A stretch of DNA of 34,368 bases, from NCBI GenBank assembly GCA_004402915.1, contig SORU01000015.1, forward strand, positions 1 through 34,368. The letters run 5' to 3'. The notes beneath the pieces are model-generated. The model saw nothing but the letters and a program-made list of their open reading frames with translations. It was not told where the DNA came from and ran no database searches. A program made the translations under genes and the position numbers. The first letter of the stretch is position 1. Each line of letters begins with the position of its first letter. This DNA is from Fidelibacterota bacterium MT.SAG.2. Its GTDB lineage: Bacteria > Fidelibacterota > SORT01. This document shows positions 24,147 to 30,963 of this stretch, one piece after another.

Positions 24147-25279
24147 ATAATACCGCCACTTCACGAGAAAAGATCCTCGTAAACGTTTTCTCTTCACATA
24201 TCGGAGGAGGACGCTCAGTTGCATTAAATTTTCTGAAAACTATGAACTTTGGCTCAACTCCTGTAGATATATTAGTCTTGTGTAGGCCCGACGACGATTT
24301 TCTTGCTGTATGTGACACAAATGGGTATAAATCTATTGTGCCTCCAAAAATTCTCCGCAATAAAATCGGTACACTCATACTTTATTGCGCTGTTTTACCG
24401 GTTTTATTGAGCCTAATGCGGTTCAGATCAGTAATAAATTTTGCCGATATACCCATTATATTTCTGGGGAAACAAGTATTTTATTTCGACTGGCCCTATG
24501 CAATTTACAAGGATCAGTTCATTTGGGGGCGCCTATCTAAAAAAGAATACATTGCCAGTAAGGTTAAGCTTCACATTTTTAGGGCACTTTCTGTTTTCGT
24601 TGATATTTGGCTTGTTCAGACAAATGTGGTTAAAAAGAGATTGATCGCGACTGGCGTACGCGGAGAAATTGTTTTCACACCGAATTCTGTATCGGTCGAG
24701 GATAATAATGGTGAGGACACTTCGGAATTTAGCAATTCACTACCTACCGGACCAGTTTACGGGCTTTGTTTAACCGCCTATTATGCGCATAAAAATATCG
24801 AGATACTGATTGATACTGCCGGGATCTTAAAAAATAGGAATTTTCCAGTCAAATTTGTGCTCACATTGAATAATGCTGATCCCAGGGTACAAAAAATCAT
24901 GCTCCAAATAAATGAGCGCGGTCTAGAGGACTATTTTGTAAACTTGGGTCATGTTGAAAAAAGATTGATACCCAGCTTATACAAAGCAGTAAATTTTTTC
25001 ATACTTCCGACGCTATTAGAGACATTCACTGGAACTTATATCGAAGCCGCACATTATCGCTGCCCCATAGTTACTTCAGATCTAGATTTTAGTCGCGATG
25101 TTTGTGGTGAATATGCAGCATATTTCGATCCTTTATCCGCAACCTCTGTGGCTGATGCGGTAGAACGAATTGTAAGCGATACTAGCTACAGAGCTTGGCT
25201 TATTGACAAAGCTTTTCAACATCACCTGACGGCGCCAAGTTGGGAGAGTGTATCCAAAACCATTGTTGAAGTTTCTTAG
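24143..25279 (+). CDS. GT4-family glycosyltransferase
   Basis: 378-residue GT-B glycosyltransferase. The N-terminal 'ILVNVFSSHIGGGRSVALNFLK' has the glycine-rich loop of GT4 acceptor domains. The C-terminal domain carries 'GLCLTAYYAHKNIEILIDTA', 'LGHVEKRLIPSLYKAVNFFILPTLLETFTGTYIEAAHYRCPIVTSD' (with the E-x7-E region) and 'DVCGEYAAYFDPLSATSVADAV'. A hydrophobic stretch at about 75-105 may associate with the membrane. It is translationally coupled to the FAD oxidoreductase and followed by a 198-bp gap, so it probably transfers the sugar whose nucleotide form is made by this operon. Confidence 0.9.
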   Translation: MNNTATSREKILVNVFSSHIGGGRSVALNFLKTMNFGSTPVDILVLCRPDDDFLAVCDTNGYKSIVPPKILRNKIGTLILYCAVLPVLLSLMRFRSVINFADIPIIFLGKQVFYFDWPYAIYKDQFIWGRLSKKEYIASKVKLHIFRALSVFVDIWLVQTNVVKKRLIATGVRGEIVFTPNSVSVEDNNGEDTSEFSNSLPTGPVYGLCLTAYYAHKNIEILIDTAGILKNRNFPVKFVLTLNNADPRVQKIMLQINERGLEDYFVNLGHVEKRLIPSLYKAVNFFILPTLLETFTGTYIEAAHYRCPIVTSDLDFSRDVCGEYAAYFDPLSATSVADAVERIVSDTSYRAWLIDKAFQHHLTAPSWESVSKTIVEVS

Positions 25280-25368
25280 CTCAAATAGTCATCGGTAAAG
25301 TATTTACGGAATGGGATATTAGTTTGTAAATGCAGAGAATCTCTCATATATTTAAGTACATGACTTCG

Positions 25369-25404
25369 AAAGGATGCGAGCTCTTCAATTCGCATTCATC
25401 CTTT
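25369..25404 (+). terminator. Stem-loop between the glycosyltransferase and wbuX genes
   Basis: Perfect 8-bp inverted repeat AAAGGATG / CATCCTTT with a 20-nt loop that itself contains GCGA/TCGC-like pairing. It lies 90 nt after the glycosyltransferase stop. No T-run follows on the plus strand, so it may attenuate or process the transcript rather than end it. Confidence 0.4.
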
Positions 25405-25477
25405 AATGTGTCCTCTCTTGAATTGCCATTATTTGTATATTTTATGGTTATATATTAACCAAATAAAAGAAGAAAAT

Positions 25478-26617
25478 ATGAATAAGAGAGAATACAAGAT
25501 ATGTACGAACTGTATCATGGATACCACAGATTCCATGATCACATTCGATGAAAAGGGGATCTGTGATCATTGCAATAATTATTATGATAACATTTTTCCT
25601 AATTGGCATACGGGCGAAAAAGGTTGGGACGCTCTTCAGAAGATAGCGGTGAAGATAAAAAAAGAAGGTACAGGAAAAGAATTTGATTGTATCATGGGCA
25701 TGAGCGGGGGCGTGGACAGCTCCTACCTTCTCCATATAGCAACAGTAAAACTCGGATTGCGTCCCCTCGTGTTTCATATCGATTGCGGATGGAATTCGCA
25801 GGTATCCGTGAACAACATTGAACAGCTGGTAGATAAGTTAGATTTGGATTTGTATACCGAAGTGATCGATTGGGAAGAAATGAGTGACCTGCAACTCGCC
25901 TTCTTCAAGGCAAGCGTACCACACATCGATTGGCCCCAAGATCACGCTATTTTCGCGTCAATGTACAATTTTGCAGCAAAGTATAAGATTAAATATATCC
26001 TGACAGGTGCAAATCATTCAACGGAATGCATAAAGAATCCCATGGAGTGGACTTATATGGGGAGCGATCTGGTTCAGCTAAGGGATATCCATAAAAAATT
26101 CGGGCAACGCCCACTTCGTAATTATCCTGTTTCAAATATTCTTCGACATAAGGTATATCTGAGATATTTTAGAGGTATTAGAGTTGAAAGACCGTTAAAC
26201 TATGTTCCCTATATAAAAGAGGAAGCAGCAAAATTTCTTGATGACGAATATGGATGGCAATTGTATACTCAAAAACATTTTGAATCAAGGTTCACGCAAT
26301 TCTACGAGGGATATTGGCTCCCGACAAAGTTTGGTTACGATACAAGAAGAGTTCAGTTTTCAAGCCTAATTGTAACTAACCAAATGTTGCGTGAAGAAGC
26401 ATTGGACTTATTAAAAAAACCATCTTACGATGAGGATAAGATAGTCCACGAATTCGAATATATCGCAACCAAACTTGGAATATCAGTCGGTGAATTACAA
26501 GAATGCATGGACTTACCGAACAAAACGTATAAGGATTATAAATCACAGCTGAGAACATTTATTTGGGGGACAAAAGTGTTAAGGGCTTTGGGCGTGGAAA
26601 GAAGAACCATAAGATGA
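25478..26617 (+). CDS. wbuX: N-acetyl sugar amidotransferase, WbuX/WbpG/PseA type
   Basis: 379 residues from the ATG at 25478, which has an AAAGAAGAAAAT ribosome binding site; an upstream in-frame extension to 25406 is not conserved. Two CxxC pairs (Cys 9/12 and 29/32) suggest bound zinc. The PP-loop ATP pyrophosphatase motif 'GMSGGVDSSYLLHI' is at about 74-87. The enzyme adenylates an acetamido group and uses ammonia from the HisH-like partner to form an acetamidino group on a sugar nucleotide, as in FucNAm or ManNAc3NAmA pathways. 'MEWTYMGSDLVQLRDIHKKFG' and 'YVPYIKEEA' are typical of the family. It overlaps the HisH-like gene by 4 nt (ATGA). Confidence 0.93.
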   Translation: MNKREYKICTNCIMDTTDSMITFDEKGICDHCNNYYDNIFPNWHTGEKGWDALQKIAVKIKKEGTGKEFDCIMGMSGGVDSSYLLHIATVKLGLRPLVFHIDCGWNSQVSVNNIEQLVDKLDLDLYTEVIDWEEMSDLQLAFFKASVPHIDWPQDHAIFASMYNFAAKYKIKYILTGANHSTECIKNPMEWTYMGSDLVQLRDIHKKFGQRPLRNYPVSNILRHKVYLRYFRGIRVERPLNYVPYIKEEAAKFLDDEYGWQLYTQKHFESRFTQFYEGYWLPTKFGYDTRRVQFSSLIVTNQMLREEALDLLKKPSYDEDKIVHEFEYIATKLGISVGELQECMDLPNKTYKDYKSQLRTFIWGTKVLRALGVERRTIR

Positions 26618-27228
26618 TAGCAATAATCGATTATAACTCAGGTAACGTAAAGGCGTTTGCAAATATTTATAAGAATCTGAATATCCCACACTTGATTGCC
26701 ACCAAACCCGGTGATTTGGACAATGCAACCAAATTAATATTGCCGGGTGTTGGTTCTTTTGATTATGCTATGATGCAGCTGGACAATTCGGGAATGCGCG
26801 AATCTCTTGATGAACTGGTATTGAAACGAAAAATGCCGGTTTTGGGGATATGTGTTGGAATGCAGATGCTGGCTCATTCCAGTGAAGAGGGAAGTTCCGC
26901 AGGACTTGGCTGGATTGATGGCGTCGTCAAGAAACTTGATCCATCAACCATGTCACATAAGACGCGCCTTCCCCACATGGGTTGGAATAACGTTGTTCCC
27001 TCACAGACGAGTAAATTGTTCAATAAATTGGAAGACAATCCAAGGTTTTACTTCTTGCATTCATTTTATTTTTCTTGTTCAAACGAAGACAATGTTATTG
27101 CTGTAACTGAATATGGAACGACATTTGCTTCTTCTGTAAATTCCGAAAATGTTTTCGGCCTTCAATGTCACCCGGAAAAAAGTCACCAAAATGGCATTCA
27201 GTTTCTTGAGAACTTTGCAAGTCTCTAA
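26614..27228 (+). CDS. wbuY: HisH-like glutaminase of the sugar-amidination module
   Basis: 204-residue class I glutamine amidotransferase subunit from the ATG at 26614. The nucleophilic Cys is in 'VLGICVGMQML' (about 78-86), and the His/Glu pair is in 'FGLQCHPEKSHQNG'. It resembles HisH of histidine synthesis, but it directly follows wbuX (ATGA overlap) and no other his gene is nearby, so it supplies ammonia for sugar amidination rather than for imidazole glycerol phosphate. An in-frame extension to 26563 lies inside wbuX and is non-conserved. Annotation as histidine biosynthesis would be misleading. Confidence 0.9.
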   Translation: MIAIIDYNSGNVKAFANIYKNLNIPHLIATKPGDLDNATKLILPGVGSFDYAMMQLDNSGMRESLDELVLKRKMPVLGICVGMQMLAHSSEEGSSAGLGWIDGVVKKLDPSTMSHKTRLPHMGWNNVVPSQTSKLFNKLEDNPRFYFLHSFYFSCSNEDNVIAVTEYGTTFASSVNSENVFGLQCHPEKSHQNGIQFLENFASL

Positions 27229-27239
27229 ACCGGAAATAA

Positions 27240-28013
27240 TTGCATTTGCTAAGACCTAGAATCATACCATGTCTGTTAGTGCAAAATAAGGGGCTTGTAA
27301 AAACCGTGAATTTTGCTAAGCCTAAATATGTTGGCGACCCAATCAATGCGGTCAAGATATTTAACGAAAAAGAAGTGGACGAGCTCGTAGTATTGGATAT
27401 TGATGCTACCGTTAATAATGTAGAACCTGACTACACGATGATAGAGAATTTGGCGACAGAATGCAGGATGCCATTATGTTATGGTGGAGGTATAAAATCC
27501 GTTAAGCAAGCCCACAAGATTATTAGTTTGGGTGTGGAAAAAGTGGCTCTCAGTGCTTCTATATTAGAACATCCCGATCTTGTGTCAGATATTGCGGAAC
27601 AGATCGGAAGCCAGAGTATGGTTGTGGTCTTAGATATTAAGAAGCGTCGATTTGGCGGTAAGTATGAGATCTGGACACATAATGCGACAAAAAACACCAA
27701 GAAGGATCCTATAGAGTTTGCGCAGCAGATTGAGAAGCTCGGAGTTGGCGAAATAATAATAAATTCTATCGATAATGACGGCAAGATGGAGGGGTACGAC
27801 CTAATATTGGCGGGCAAAATACGCGATGCCGTTAGCGTACCGCTGACTATTCTCGGTGGTGCTGGGTCGCCCGACGACATAAAGACGTTGGTTGAAAAAT
27901 TCGGAATAATTGGCGCTTGCGCCGGTAGTTTATTTGTATTCAAAGGTGTGTACAGAGCTGTACTTATAAGTTATCTTTCGCCTCAAGAAAAGGACGAATT
28001 AATAGTAATTTAG
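27240..28013 (+). CDS. wbuZ: HisF-like synthase subunit of the sugar-amidination module
   Basis: 257-residue (beta-alpha)8 barrel. 'RIIPCLLVQNKGLVKTVNF' corresponds to HisF 'IPCLDV', but the catalytic Asp (Asp11 of Thermotoga HisF) is Leu. This supports a non-histidine role in channelling ammonia, as known for WbuZ/HisF2 paralogues. 'LVVLDIDAT', 'CYGGGIKS', 'INSIDNDGKMEGYDL' and 'TILGGAGSPDD' mark the phosphate-binding and barrel strands. The start is a TTG at 27240, with GGAA 5 nt upstream; a second TTG at 27246 is possible. It ends the rightward operon, 44 nt from the converging wzz-like gene. Confidence 0.9.
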   Translation: MHLLRPRIIPCLLVQNKGLVKTVNFAKPKYVGDPINAVKIFNEKEVDELVVLDIDATVNNVEPDYTMIENLATECRMPLCYGGGIKSVKQAHKIISLGVEKVALSASILEHPDLVSDIAEQIGSQSMVVVLDIKKRRFGGKYEIWTHNATKNTKKDPIEFAQQIEKLGVGEIIINSIDNDGKMEGYDLILAGKIRDAVSVPLTILGGAGSPDDIKTLVEKFGIIGACAGSLFVFKGVYRAVLISYLSPQEKDELIVI

Positions 28014-28057
28014 CTCAAAGAGCTGTATAAGATACAATTGCTTAGGATTCTTAATCT

Positions 28058-29152
28058 TTATAATGATTGGCTTTGATCATCATCTTGTTTTCTACCAAAT
28101 CTCAGCAGATGTGCTAATTCGGCAATATCAGATTTCAAGGGATTTGTGATCTTATTGAACATTATTCTATATTTGTCATCTGACAGAACATTAACGAAAT
28201 AATTTTTTAAAAACACGGTAATTGTGCTAACTGACAAAGAAATTATTATGCCAAATACTAATATACGTAATCGTTTAGGTTTGCTCTTAAAAACAGGCGG
28301 TACAGCAACATCTAAAGTATTTACCACTTTCAAATTTTTTACTTCTTCAATCTTAGTTATCTCCAACTCTTTTTTGAGGGTCAAATATACCTCTTCCTGA
28401 ATCCTGACCTCTCTCATCAGCCTGCCTTGTTCAAGATTTAATTCCGGTGATTTTTCTATTCTCTTATTGACCTCTCTGAATTTTTTCAGACTTCCTTCTG
28501 AAGCGCTCAAAAGATCTTTTGTCTCATCGAGTCTTCCAATAATAAAGTTCTTACTTTCTTCTGCCTTTTTTCGGCCAATAAGTTTTAGAAATGCATCAAG
28601 TTCATACACTAAAGCATTTATTATCATCGAAGATAATTCCGGATTAAAGGTCTCAATGCTGATTATCGTCATACCCGTATTTATCTCGTTATCTATCTCA
28701 ATTTTATTCCTTAAAAAGAAAAGAGCATTCTGGAGTAATTCATTGGAATCGTTGCCTGAAATATCGAATAAATCAAAAAATGATCTTCCACTTTGCATAT
28801 TTTTTATTACATAATCGTTGTAAATAATTTTTAATAAAACCGTTCTACTCAGAAGAATCGGTTTGTACAATCGCGAATTACTGGAACTTGGTCCTAAACC
28901 TATCCCTGGAATTCCTCCGGCTGCTAATACCATTGATTGCAATGAACTCGCTTCTTTCGCATTCTCAGGTAATAATGAAGCTTCAGCACGATAAACAGGT
29001 CTTGCAACCAAAATGTATATAACAAAAATTGAGATTATAGTAATAAACAAAACGACAAACAATATTCTGTGTCTGACAAGAATTTCAGCTGCGTTAAGGA
29101 TATCTTTAACTCTCAAGAAAATATTTGATTCGTTATCTTCAGTAAAATTCAT
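28058..29152 (-). CDS. Wzz-type chain-length determinant protein
   Basis: 364 residues with the polysaccharide co-polymerase layout: a membrane helix at about 30-50 ('ILFVVLFITIISIFVIYILVA'), a large periplasmic domain with helical, coiled-coil-like content at about 190-270, and a second helix near 295-320. The second helix follows the proline-containing stretch 'VAVPPVFKSKPKRLRILVFG', which is the Wzz signature. There is no cytoplasmic tyrosine kinase domain. It would tune polymer length with the Wzy-like protein. It is transcribed alone, convergent with the amidination operon, and a promoter-like sequence lies at 29299-29327. Confidence 0.9.
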   Translation of the reverse strand: MNFTEDNESNIFLRVKDILNAAEILVRHRILFVVLFITIISIFVIYILVARPVYRAEASLLPENAKEASSLQSMVLAAGGIPGIGLGPSSSNSRLYKPILLSRTVLLKIIYNDYVIKNMQSGRSFFDLFDISGNDSNELLQNALFFLRNKIEIDNEINTGMTIISIETFNPELSSMIINALVYELDAFLKLIGRKKAEESKNFIIGRLDETKDLLSASEGSLKKFREVNKRIEKSPELNLEQGRLMREVRIQEEVYLTLKKELEITKIEEVKNLKVVNTLDVAVPPVFKSKPKRLRILVFGIIISLSVSTITVFLKNYFVNVLSDDKYRIMFNKITNPLKSDIAELAHLLRFGRKQDDDQSQSL

Positions 29153-29298
29153 TTTATTTTACATTTAGTAATTTAGCTTATCCCTGTTATTCATCAGCAT
29201 TAATTAGCAGAACTTTCAAACCGTGGGCTTACTTTTATCCCTGTCAAATGGTGATTTAGGCATCTTTCAATAATTTAATTGCTCCAAAATTTCAGGTA

Positions 29299-29327
29299 AA
29301 AATAATGAGTAAATCTATCATTGTCAA
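29299..29327 (-). promoter_or_regulatory. Candidate promoter of the wzz-like gene
   Basis: Minus-strand TTGACA (29322-29327), 17-nt spacer, TATTTT (29299-29304). The -35 is perfect, the -10 is 4 of 6, and the leader would be about 140 nt. It lies between the gene and the IS element; the rest of 29153-29367 shows nothing else. Confidence 0.5.
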
Positions 29328-29367
29328 CTTTCATCTCTTAGGGATAATTTAGAATTTAAGTTTAACC

Positions 29368-29380
29368 AAGAAGTGGACCC
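29368..29380 (+). repeat. IS terminal inverted repeat, left
   Basis: AAGAAGTGGACCC. Its exact reverse complement is at 30630-30642. The true tip may be the inner TGGACC, since IS3-family ends usually begin TG. Confidence 0.8.
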
Positions 29381-29432
29381 TTCTGTTTGGACAGATTTCA
29401 TTGATTCTTAGGTGTCAAAGTTTCGGTGTTTA

Positions 29433-30284
29433 TCATGCTGCACGATTCCTATTAAATTCAGAAAAATATACCTCATCAGGAGTCATTCTGTCAAGCGATT
29501 GATGAGTTCTTTCAGAATTGTAAAAGTCCATCCATGTTCTGATTGATCTTCTTGCCTCTCTTATTGATTCGTAGGCCTTTTAATAAACTTCCTCATATTT
29601 CAAGCTCCGCCATAATCTCTCAATAAATACGTTGTCCAACCAACGACCCTTACCGTTCATGCTAATCTTTATCTGAGCGTCTTTCAGGACAGAGGTAAAA
29701 TCATCGCCGTTAAACTTAGATCCCTGATCCGTATTGAATATCTCCGGCTTACCATACCGATCTATCGCTTCTTTCAACGCCTCAACACAGAAATCACTTT
29801 CCATACTGATTGAGATTCTCCAACTCAAGACCTTGCGGCTATACCAGTCTATAATAGCCATTAGGTAAACAAAGCCCATAGGCATAGGGATATAAGTGAT
29901 ATCAGCGGCATAGAGCTGGTTGGGACGATCAATGGTCAGATTTCGAAGTAAATACGGATATACCTTATGACCCTTGCCCCGCTTACTGGTATTGGGCTTG
30001 CTGTATATGACATTGATACACATCAGTCCCATGAGTCGTTTTCGGTTGACCGTGTAGTCGATTCTACGATTGACCTGATCCCTTAAACTACGGCTACCCA
30101 TCCACGGATACTTTATGTGAAGCTCATCCAACAGTCGGCACAAGGCCAACTCTTGTACATCCGGTTCACTCCTTTTAAGTTTATAGTACAAGGTGGATCT
30201 GCTGATTTCAAATAGTTCACACTTAGTCGTCTTTGATAGTGTCTGATCTTCATTTATCATTGTTCTGCGCTCTTCCTTACTCAA
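29433..30284 (-). pseudogene. IS3-family transposase OrfB, interrupted by an in-frame stop
   Basis: Integrase-core transposase. The catalytic residues are all present: Asp in 'YAADITYIPMP', Asp in 'IFNTDQGSKFNG' and Glu in 'DNVFIERLWRSLKYEEVY'. A TAA at 29580-29582 follows 'EEVY', after which the same frame continues for 48 conserved codons ('KAYESIREARRSIRTW', 'SERTHQSLDRMTPDEVYF') to a TGA at 29433. The stop probably arose from a TTA Leu codon by one base change. The translated product from the TTG at 30284 is 234 residues and lacks the C-terminal helix region. It overlaps orfA by 4 nt and would normally be made as an OrfAB fusion by -1 frameshifting. Confidence 0.9.
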
Positions 30285-30565
30285 CGACCGAACGCTTTGG
30301 CTAAAAAATCTCGTTCCATGGTCAACTGACCGATCTTGGAGTGAAGTTTATCAATTTCTGCTTCCGTGTCTTTCCGATCTTTCTCCCCTGCGCCAAACAG
30401 ATCAACTGCTCCATCGGTAAGCATGTTCTTCCAACGTTGGATCTGATTTGGGTGCAAATCATATCTGCCGGCAAGTTCCGCAAGGGTATATTCTCCTTTT
30501 AATGCTTCTAAGGCTACCTTGGCCTTGAATGTGGAAGTGTGATTACGTCTTTTTCTTCTTATCAT
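30281..30565 (-). CDS. IS3-family transposase OrfA (helix-turn-helix)
   Basis: 94 residues. A basic N-terminal HTH, 'RKRRNHTSTFKAKVALEALKGEYTLAELAGRYDLHPNQIQRWK', is the HTH_8/transposase-8 domain that binds the IS ends. The coiled-coil leucine zipper 'AEIDKLHSKIGQLTMERDFLAKAF' follows. Intact and of the usual length. Near its end the coding strand has T-TTT-TTA (30302-30308) in the correct frame for -1 slippage into orfB. Confidence 0.93.
   Translation of the reverse strand: MIRRKRRNHTSTFKAKVALEALKGEYTLAELAGRYDLHPNQIQRWKNMLTDGAVDLFGAGEKDRKDTEAEIDKLHSKIGQLTMERDFLAKAFGR
30302..30308 (-). promoter_or_regulatory. Predicted -1 ribosomal frameshift heptamer TTTTTTA
   Basis: In the orfA frame (GAT-TTT-TTA-GCC) this is an X-XXY-YYZ heptamer. 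Slipping back one base enters the orfB frame, which is open from here through the orfB start. IS3 elements normally use A-AAA-AAG; this T-rich version matches the retroviral type. Confidence 0.6.
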
Positions 30566-30629
30566 TCAGTGTTCCCCCTCGGACTTAAGTTAATCCGGAT
30601 ATTACACCTATACAAATGTCCAGTTTTTT

Positions 30630-30642
30630 GGGTCCACTTCTT
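30630..30642 (-). repeat. IS terminal inverted repeat, right
   Basis: GGGTCCACTTCTT on the plus strand, pairing perfectly with 29368-29380. Confidence 0.8.
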
Positions 30643-30655
30643 AGAGCCTCTTTGA

Positions 30656-30817
30656 AAGAGGGAAGGACCCTGGTTCAAAGACTTTATAATAAAAGAAGAA
30701 AGCGATAAAGGATTTGAAAATTGGATTAATTTAATTGGGATTGATTCTCCAGGCCTAACATGCTGTTTAGAGATAGCGATTGAATGTATGGCAATTCTCG
30801 GAACAGACAAAAGTTAG
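30656..30817 (+). pseudogene. C-terminal relic of an L-2-hydroxyglutarate oxidase-like FAD enzyme
   Basis: A plus-strand frame of 53 codons between a TGA and a TAG, with no start of its own. It encodes 'GPWFKDFIIKEESDKGFENW' followed directly by 'INLIGIDSPGLTCCLEIAIE'. This closely resembles the C-terminus of L-2-hydroxyglutarate oxidases (family pattern 'DFVI..E...G....INLIGIESPGLT....IA'). The rest of the gene is not found on the other side of the IS element, so an IS-associated deletion probably removed it. The identification is from memory of the family. The fragment suggests the locus was once joined to a gene running left to right here. Confidence 0.7.
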
Positions 30818-30963
30818 TTGTTTCGATGAGGTAATCAGTCTAAATTTATTTTGAGACTAACGAATGTGATGCGGAAAATTCATACAATTCTAATCTTTAC
30901 GAATATTAGTTGGCCTTCGATTAAAAAATCACTCTCGTTTTCAGATGCTAAAAAAACAAGAAA

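Larger units (their letters stand above)
29368..30642 (-). mobile_element. IS3-family insertion sequence, about 1.27 kb
   Basis: A two-gene IS3-type element (helix-turn-helix OrfA and DDE integrase OrfB) bounded by inverted repeats. The outer 13 bp, AAGAAGTGGACCC, are perfect at 29368-29380 and 30630-30642, with partly matching TGGACA further in. No clear target duplication flanks the ends. OrfB has a premature stop, so this copy is probably immobile unless the stop is suppressed. It sits between the wzz-like gene and a decayed gene fragment. Confidence 0.9.

Noticed and set aside
27479-27943. 154-codon minus-strand frame opposite the HisF-like gene
   Set aside because: It is the shadow of a conserved barrel gene on the plus strand; the translation shows no domain.
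26614-28013. Histidine biosynthesis genes hisH and hisF
   Set aside because: The pair is coupled to the WbuX-type amidotransferase, the HisF-like protein lacks the catalytic Asp, and no other his genes are present.
28014-28057. Bidirectional terminator between the converging wbuZ and wzz-like genes
   Set aside because: Only an imperfect AAGAT/ATCTT pairing is visible and there is no T-run; not strong enough to annotate.
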